This document shows, piece by piece, positions 14,928 to 19,704 of a stretch of DNA of 19,704 bases (within the stretch, counting starts at the first letter, position 1; the number at the start of each line of letters is the position of its first letter). The notes beneath the pieces are model-generated. The model made no database searches, was not told the DNA's origin, and saw only the letters and a program-made list of their open reading frames with translations. The position numbers were made by a program, and so were the translations under genes. Origin of the DNA: JAABSQ01 sp964573705 (GTDB taxonomy: Bacteria; Desulfobacterota; Desulfobacteria; Desulfobacterales; Desulfococcaceae). The DNA is taken from assembly GCA_964573705.1 (NCBI GenBank), contig CAZNLT010000112.1, positions 1 to 19,704 on the forward strand, written 5' to 3'.

Positions 14928-15971
14928 TTATGTGATAATCACCTGTTTTAATATTTCAATGCTGTCCAGGGTCTTTCCGGAACCGAGCGCCACAGTGGAC
15001 AGCGGGTCATCGGTGACCGTAATGGGAAGCCCGGTTTCTTCTCTCAAAAGGCTGTCGAGGTTTTTCAACTGCCCCCCGCCCCCGGTAAGAACGATTCCGC
15101 GATCCACGATGTCGGCGGACAGCTCCGGCGGGGTCTGTTCCAGAGCGATCTTCACGGTTTCGACAATCGCGTCGATCTGTTCCGAAATAGCGACCCGTAT
15201 CTCTTCGGTATTGATGGTCAGGATCTTCGGAATCCCGGTGACCAGGTCCCTACCTTTGATTTCCATGGTCTCTATTTCATTGGGATCGGGGTAGGCGTTA
15301 CCGATCGTGGTCTTGATGATTTCGGCGGTCCGTTCGCCGATCAGAAGATTGTACTTCCTTTTTATATATTGAATAATGGCGGAATCCATTTTGTCTCCGG
15401 CCACCCGAATGGACCGGCTGTATACGATTCCCGCCAGGGAAATCACCGCCACTTCGGTGGTTCCGCCCCCGATATCCACCACCATATTGCAGGTGGGCTC
15501 GGTGATGGGAAGCCCGGCCCCGATGGCCGCCGCCATGGGCTCTTCGATTAAAAACACCTCCCGGGCGCCCGCCGATTCGGCGGATTCCCGGACCGCCCGT
15601 TTCTCCACCTGGGTAATGCCGGAAGGGACCGCGATGATGATTCGGGGACGGACAAAAGTCCGCCGGTTATGAACCTTATGAATAAAATGGCGGATCATGG
15701 CCTCGGTCACCTCGAAATCGGCGATGACCCCGTCACGCATGGGACGAATCGCGACAATATTTCCGGGGGTTCGTCCCAGCATGTTTTTGGCCTCGAGCCC
15801 TACGGCCAAAACCCGGCTTTTCATCCGTCCATCAGTGCGCACCGCCACCACAGAGGGTTCACTCAGAACGATTCCCTTGCCTTTGACATACACCAGTGTG
15901 TTCGCAGTGCCGAGATCGATCGCCAGATCACTCGAAAACATACCCAAAATAGAATCTAAGAATAACCCCAT
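14928..15971 (-). CDS. mreB: Rod shape-determining protein MreB
   Basis: MreB is the bacterial actin homologue that guides the elongation machinery along the membrane. The 347 residues show the actin ATPase signature: phosphate-1 DLGTANT (19-25), phosphate-2 DIGGGTTEVAV and the adenosine motif LTGGGGQLKNL. The N terminus MGLFLDSILGMF is amphipathic and fits membrane binding. Length is normal. AGAGGGG precedes ATG 15971. It is the first gene of mreBCD-mrdA-rodA-bactofilin. Confidence 0.98.
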   Translation of the reverse strand: MGLFLDSILGMFSSDLAIDLGTANTLVYVKGKGIVLSEPSVVAVRTDGRMKSRVLAVGLEAKNMLGRTPGNIVAIRPMRDGVIADFEVTEAMIRHFIHKVHNRRTFVRPRIIIAVPSGITQVEKRAVRESAESAGAREVFLIEEPMAAAIGAGLPITEPTCNMVVDIGGGTTEVAVISLAGIVYSRSIRVAGDKMDSAIIQYIKRKYNLLIGERTAEIIKTTIGNAYPDPNEIETMEIKGRDLVTGIPKILTINTEEIRVAISEQIDAIVETVKIALEQTPPELSADIVDRGIVLTGGGGQLKNLDSLLREETGLPITVTDDPLSTVALGSGKTLDSIEILKQVIIT

Positions 15972-16056
15972 GACCCCTCTTTAGCTAAGCCCAAAAAATT
16001 GCTCATCCGTAAACAGTCTGTGAATTGTCTGTCGGAAATCGGAATTCAGATAGAGT

Positions 16057-16085
16057 CTGCTATCAGAAACCGGATGCCATGACAA
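16057..16085 (-). promoter_or_regulatory. Candidate promoter of the mreB operon
   Basis: On the minus strand -35 TTGTCA (16085-16080) and -10 TAGCAG (16062-16057) are 17 bases apart. The -10 is preceded by TGA, which makes an extended TGn element. A GATAG/CTATC inverted repeat (16049-16064) covers the -10 and could be an operator. The leader to mreB would be about 80 bases. The -10 matches only three of six consensus bases. Confidence 0.4.
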
Positions 16086-16093
16086 GCACAAAA

Positions 16094-17218
16094 TTACCCG
16101 AGTTCCCCGGGTTCGGCCTTTTGTCCATACCCCAGCTCTTTCATGACCTGATCATGCAATACCGGTCTGAAGCCTCTGATTTTTACATTGTTTCGGGATG
16201 GGTGGACTCGATTGCTGAGCAGGATGACCAGGACGGAGCCTTCAAGATCCATCCAAAAAGAGGTGCCGGTGAAGCCGAGATGACCCACGGTATCGCCGGA
16301 AAAAAAAGCCCCGCAGCTTGAACCGGCTGGAGACGGCCGGTCGAACCCCAAGGAACGGCCGGTATCTTCAAAAGGCTGTAAAAAGGTGCGCACCAGCGAT
16401 CCCGGGAAAAAGCTGTCTTCTGTTTGCCGGCAGGACGACGGCCGGTGATAGGAGGCCATCAGAGCCGACAAAAGCCTGTACACCGCCGCCGCAGTGCCGA
16501 ATAGCCCGGCATGTCCCTGAATGCCTCCGGAAATAAAGGCGTTTTCATCATGCACCCATCCTTCCATCACCCGATTGCGCCAAGGACAATGTTCGGTGGC
16601 GGCAAAGCGCCCTTCCGGGAAGGGTCCTTCCAGATCCACAAAAAACAGGCGATCCAGCGCCAAAGGGGCATACACCTGTCGGGTAATGAACCGGTCCGGT
16701 CTGGTTCCGGAGACCCGTTCAATCACCCAGTCCAGAAGCATGAATCCGAGATCGCTGTAGAGAACTTTTCGGCCGATCGGCCCGATCAACGGCTCTTTTA
16801 AAATTCGCTTCCTCAATACAGATTTATTGGTTTCATGGGGAGCGGTCCCCAATCGCTCATAAAAGGGCCGGTAATCGGGCAAACCCGAATTATGAGCCAA
16901 TAGCTGGTCGATTCGGATGCCACCCTTATCGGCGCCGGCGGTCTCGGGAAGCAGGGCTTCCAAGGAGTGATCGAGCCGAAGCCTTCCGGTTTCAATCAGC
17001 TTGAGTACCGACAAGGCGGTCGCCAGGGGTTTGGTCAGGGAAGCCAGGTCGAAAAGGGTTTCGGTGGTTACATGAGTCCCGGTGTACAGATTCGCCAGGC
17101 CATAGCCCTGATGATGAACCACCTCTCCGCGGCAGGCGATCAATAAAACGGCGCCGGGAAAAACCCGATCCCGAACCCCTTTTTTCATGAACCGGTCGAT
17201 AGAATCCGAAAAAATCAA
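16094..17218 (-). CDS. Cytoplasmic beta-lactamase-family serine hydrolase
   Basis: This is a serine hydrolase of the class C beta-lactamase/PBP4*-like fold (Pfam Beta-lactamase). Catalytic motifs are S60-L-T-K63 in LASLTKPL, Y154-S-D in VLYSDLGFMLL, and HLGFTGTS (313-320) in place of KTG. The block NAFISGGIQGHAGLFGTA (226-243) is shared with peptidoglycan-directed members. No signal peptide or membrane segment is seen, so it likely acts in the cytoplasm. The start is probably TTG 17218, which overlaps the stop of the LD-carboxypeptidase gene (TTGA), with GGAGG six bases upstream. ATG at residue 11 is the alternative. The tight coupling to a murein-tripeptide enzyme suggests a muropeptide substrate (amidase or peptidase, compare Bacillus subtilis AmiE). 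Esterase activity is equally possible from sequence alone. Confidence 0.85.
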   Translation of the reverse strand: MIFSDSIDRFMKKGVRDRVFPGAVLLIACRGEVVHHQGYGLANLYTGTHVTTETLFDLASLTKPLATALSVLKLIETGRLRLDHSLEALLPETAGADKGGIRIDQLLAHNSGLPDYRPFYERLGTAPHETNKSVLRKRILKEPLIGPIGRKVLYSDLGFMLLDWVIERVSGTRPDRFITRQVYAPLALDRLFFVDLEGPFPEGRFAATEHCPWRNRVMEGWVHDENAFISGGIQGHAGLFGTAAAVYRLLSALMASYHRPSSCRQTEDSFFPGSLVRTFLQPFEDTGRSLGFDRPSPAGSSCGAFFSGDTVGHLGFTGTSFWMDLEGSVLVILLSNRVHPSRNNVKIRGFRPVLHDQVMKELGYGQKAEPGELG

Positions 17219-18156
17219 ACCCCGCCTCCGCTCCGGACCGCAGGCTCATGAAAGGAGAGGCAACCGCGATCGGTATCCAGGACGGCGCCGTCTCCCAGAG
17301 GGAGGGTGATATTCCTGTGACCGTGTCCGATGGGAAAGCCGCCCATGATGGGGATATTGTTTTTATAAAAACGGTCGCAGACAATCTCGAAAACCCCCGT
17401 TTCGTCGCCGCAGGATTCAAACCCGCCGAGCAAAATTCCGGATACCCCTTCGAAGCTGCCCGCCATCTGCAGCTGGGTCAGCATGCGATCGATTTTATAG
17501 AGGGGCTCCCCCCGATCCTCCAACAGGACCAGGCACCCGTTGAAATCCGGCTGATAATCGGTGCCGACCAGATGGCATAAGGTGGCCAGGTTACCGCCGG
17601 CCACCCGGCCGAATGCGATGCCGGATTGAACCACCCGGGGTTGATCGGGAACCATCCGGACCGCTTCGTTCGACAAAAAGACCTGCCGAAAGGAATCCAC
17701 CGACTCGGTATCCGAGTGCTGAAGAGAGGTCAGCACCGGCCCGTGAAAAACGATCATTCCGCACCGGGCGTAAAGGGCCCATAACAGAGCGGTAATGTCG
17801 CTGAATCCCAGAAAAATTTTCGGATTCTTTCGAATAGCCCCATAATCCAGTCGGTCCAAAATACGCATGGAACCGAAACCGCCCCGGGCGCACACGATGG
17901 CTTGTATGGAATCATCCGAAAAGAACCGGTTGATCGTTTCGGCCCGGTGCCGATCCGAACCGGCCAGGTATTGTTTTTGCGCATACAGACCCTCCGGAAT
18001 TCGAATCGAGAACCCGGTTTCTTTCAGCAATTCGATTCCGAAGTCGAGGGCGCCCTCCCGAAAAGCGCCGGCCGGCGCGACGACGCCGACAGTATCGCCG
18101 GGCCTCAATCTTCGGGGCCGAGCGAGCGGTTTTTCACGCACCACTGACATCCTCAT
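17215..18156 (-). CDS. ldcA: LD-carboxypeptidase, peptidase family S66
   Basis: S66 enzymes remove the terminal D-Ala from tetrapeptides during cytoplasmic murein recycling. Some relatives instead act on microcin C7 (MccF). The 313 residues show GDTVGVVAPAG (20-30), CARGGFGSMRILD (89-101), and the nucleophile block LGFSDITALL with likely S119. The likely E213 lies in LLEDRGEPLYKIDRML, and H278 in PIGHGHRNITLPLG. Length is normal and no signal peptide is seen. The start is uncertain: ATG 18156 has a poor ribosome site, whereas GTG 18144 has GAGGA at ideal distance. It is coupled to the downstream serine hydrolase by a 4-base overlap and diverges from tRNA-Pro. No MccF-type toxin gene is nearby, which favours recycling. 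Confidence 0.92.
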   Translation of the reverse strand: MRMSVVREKPLARPRRLRPGDTVGVVAPAGAFREGALDFGIELLKETGFSIRIPEGLYAQKQYLAGSDRHRAETINRFFSDDSIQAIVCARGGFGSMRILDRLDYGAIRKNPKIFLGFSDITALLWALYARCGMIVFHGPVLTSLQHSDTESVDSFRQVFLSNEAVRMVPDQPRVVQSGIAFGRVAGGNLATLCHLVGTDYQPDFNGCLVLLEDRGEPLYKIDRMLTQLQMAGSFEGVSGILLGGFESCGDETGVFEIVCDRFYKNNIPIMGGFPIGHGHRNITLPLGDGAVLDTDRGCLSFHEPAVRSGGGV

Positions 18157-18165
18157 TTTTTTTCA

Positions 18166-18195
18166 TTGACACTCAACATCTTATGGTGATAGAGA
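18166..18195 (+). promoter_or_regulatory. Promoter of tRNA-Pro
   Basis: A consensus TTGACA (18166-18171) is followed, after 18 bases, by TAGAGA (18190-18195). The predicted start is near 18202, about six bases before the mature tRNA. The -35 region lies only ten bases from the ldcA start on the other strand, so the two transcription units are back to back. Confidence 0.5.
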
Positions 18196-18207
18196 ATGAA
18201 CTTGTGT

Positions 18208-18285
<78 letters not shown>

Positions 18286-18362
18286 TTTTTACGACCTCCC
18301 TTGCCGCCTGCGACGCCGTCCGGTCATCGGTTTACTCGTACCGGAATCCCCTGTTGCAATTT

Positions 18363-19704
18363 CTAAAGCGCATGAATCTTCCCGGACCGATAGAGCCGTT
18401 CGAACACCCGAACCACATCCGGATCGAACTGGGTCCCGGCCGCCCGCCGGATGGTGTCGAATACACGATTCTCATCCATCTTTTTCCGGTAGACCCGGTC
18501 CGAAGCCATGGCATCAAACACATCGGCAACGGAAAGAATACGGGCCAGCAGCGGAATGTTTTCGCCGCTTAACCCGGATGGATAGCCGGCGCCGTCGAAC
18601 CGTTCATGATGGTGGCGAATAACCTGCTGCTCTCTTTCCCAGAGGCCGAGCTGCCCCACAATATCGGCGCCGATGGCCGGATGAAGTTTGATGGTTTCAT
18701 ATTCCGCTTCGGTCAGTCGGCCGGGTTTGAGCAGAATGTGATCCGGAATCCCGATCTTGCCGATGTCGTGAAGAGGGCCCGCGACCTCCAGGATATCGAG
18801 GTCTTCCGGACCACATCCCAGTTCCTTGGCGATGGCAAAGGCGATGCCGGTCACCTGACGGGAGTGTTCCTTGGTATAAAAATCCTTGGCTTCGATGGCC
18901 TGCACCAGCGCGTCCAGGGTGGCCAGCAGGTTTTCATATATATTCTCATATAGGGCAAGATTTTCAATGGCATAGGCGGCTTTGTTTGCCATGAAGGAAA
19001 GATAATACAGCACCTTTCCGCTGAATTCCGGTTTTCCTTGATGAACGGATGCGGTCAGAACACCGAAAACCTTGTCCCGAATAATCAGAGGAACCGCCAA
19101 AAAAGATCGGATATCGGGGGGAAGTTCAACCGGTCCGTCGCCTCCTGAAACAACGACCGGATTTTTGTCCCGCCCCAGAGCGATGTCCATAATAATCGAC
19201 TCGATTGTTTCTGCACCGGAAAAATCGGCCCTTCGACCCGGCACTTCCGGTCTCGACAAATGATCCGAAGTCGATTCTGGCGGTGCAAAGCAGGCGGCCA
19301 CCTCCACCGGTTTTCGTACCGCTTCATTGATGACATGGAATCGGGCGGTATCTGCATGGGCGATCTCCAGGGTCATTCGAACCAGGATCTCAAAGACATC
19401 GAAACTTTTTTGAGCGGTGGTGAAATCTTCCATAATTCGAGTGAAGATCTGGAGTTCATCCACTTTGTTTCGCAGTTCCGTGTTCAGTTTTTCCAACTTT
19501 TCTTTTTTTTCGACCTCTTTTTTTAAAAAAATATTGTCGATGAAAAGTTCCCGTTCCCTCAGAACGCTTCGAACACATACCTCCATCTGCTGAAGGTTCA
19601 CCGGTTTGATCAAAAAATCGACCACCCCGTTTTTGAGAGTATAGATCGTATTGTCGAGGGAGGGAAACCCGGTCATCCCCACCACCGGAATGGTGTTGTC
19701 GATG
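18363..19704 (-). CDS. Response regulator with GAF and HD-GYP domains (partial, 5' end missing)
   Basis: This is a predicted cyclic-di-GMP phosphodiesterase controlled by phosphorylation. It is cut by the right edge, so the receiver start and its phospho-acceptor Asp are outside. Numbering from 19685, the receiver end is visible as PVVGMTGFPS and the conserved Lys in DFLIKPVNL (K27). A coiled coil follows (about 45-85), then a GAF-type sensor domain (about 90-245). The HD-GYP domain (about 255-435) has all key motifs: H306-D307 in LHDIGKIGIPD, HHHERFDGAGYP (358-369) and SVADVFDAM. The intact motifs suggest an active enzyme. It converges with tRNA-Pro; no clear terminator is seen in the 78 bases between them. 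Confidence 0.93.
   Translation of the reverse strand, partial: IDNTIPVVGMTGFPSLDNTIYTLKNGVVDFLIKPVNLQQMEVCVRSVLRERELFIDNIFLKKEVEKKEKLEKLNTELRNKVDELQIFTRIMEDFTTAQKSFDVFEILVRMTLEIAHADTARFHVINEAVRKPVEVAACFAPPESTSDHLSRPEVPGRRADFSGAETIESIIMDIALGRDKNPVVVSGGDGPVELPPDIRSFLAVPLIIRDKVFGVLTASVHQGKPEFSGKVLYYLSFMANKAAYAIENLALYENIYENLLATLDALVQAIEAKDFYTKEHSRQVTGIAFAIAKELGCGPEDLDILEVAGPLHDIGKIGIPDHILLKPGRLTEAEYETIKLHPAIGADIVGQLGLWEREQQVIRHHHERFDGAGYPSGLSGENIPLLARILSVADVFDAMASDRVYRKKMDENRVFDTIRRAAGTQFDPDVVRVFERLYRSGKIHAL

Noticed and set aside
17215..18156. LD-carboxypeptidase as a microcin C7 self-immunity protein (MccF-like)
   Set aside because: No peptide-nucleotide antibiotic genes are nearby, and the neighbours are murein and shape genes, so recycling is the simpler reading.

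Overview
The window looks like a chromosomal housekeeping region of a Gram-negative bacterium, most likely a deltaproteobacterium (Desulfobacterota, Desulfobacterales-like). This rests on five things: an F-type ATP synthase operon with two b-type subunits (b' and b) that lacks the a and c genes; a b subunit with a signal-like N terminus; a bactofilin directly behind rodA; a 6S RNA followed by rny and tyrS; and moderate GC content. The taxonomic call is an inference from gene content, not a database result. No insertion sequence, prophage, CRISPR array or defence system is visible. Every protein-coding gene lies on the minus strand, so reading order is right to left. A tRNA-Pro gene is the only gene called on the plus strand.

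Right end (18208-19704): a response regulator of receiver-GAF-HD-GYP architecture runs off the window edge and lacks its start. A tRNA-Pro(GGG) gene converges on its 3' end. Next (16094-18156) is a coupled pair, an S66 LD-carboxypeptidase and a cytoplasmic beta-lactamase-fold serine hydrolase, which suggests murein peptide turnover or recycling.

Centre-right (10115-15971) is a tightly packed cell-elongation locus: mreB, mreC, mreD, mrdA (PBP2), rodA and a bactofilin. MreBCD organises the elongasome, RodA (SEDS glycosyltransferase) polymerises glycan, PBP2 cross-links it, and the bactofilin is a likely shape scaffold. A candidate promoter with an extended -10 lies before mreB.

Centre (4002-9992) is the ATP synthase operon atpF'-atpF-atpH-atpA-atpG-atpD-atpC. 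It has a candidate promoter at 10069-10097 and a strong bidirectional terminator at 3905-3941. The membrane subunits a and c must be encoded elsewhere, as in many deltaproteobacteria.

Left (1-4001): a non-coding stretch of about 1 kb holds a well-supported 6S RNA (about 3351-3525) with a good promoter. A second promoter lies about 285 bases further upstream, and a long rny leader carries mutually exclusive hairpins. RNase Y (rny) and tyrosyl-tRNA synthetase (tyrS) follow, translationally coupled. Beyond tyrS, a new promoter and a GC-rich hairpin point out of the window.

I found no convincing new biological system. The parts most worth a second look are the 6S/rny intergenic region, the His/Gly-rich periplasmic extension of AtpF, and the serine hydrolase/LD-carboxypeptidase pair next to the elongasome genes.
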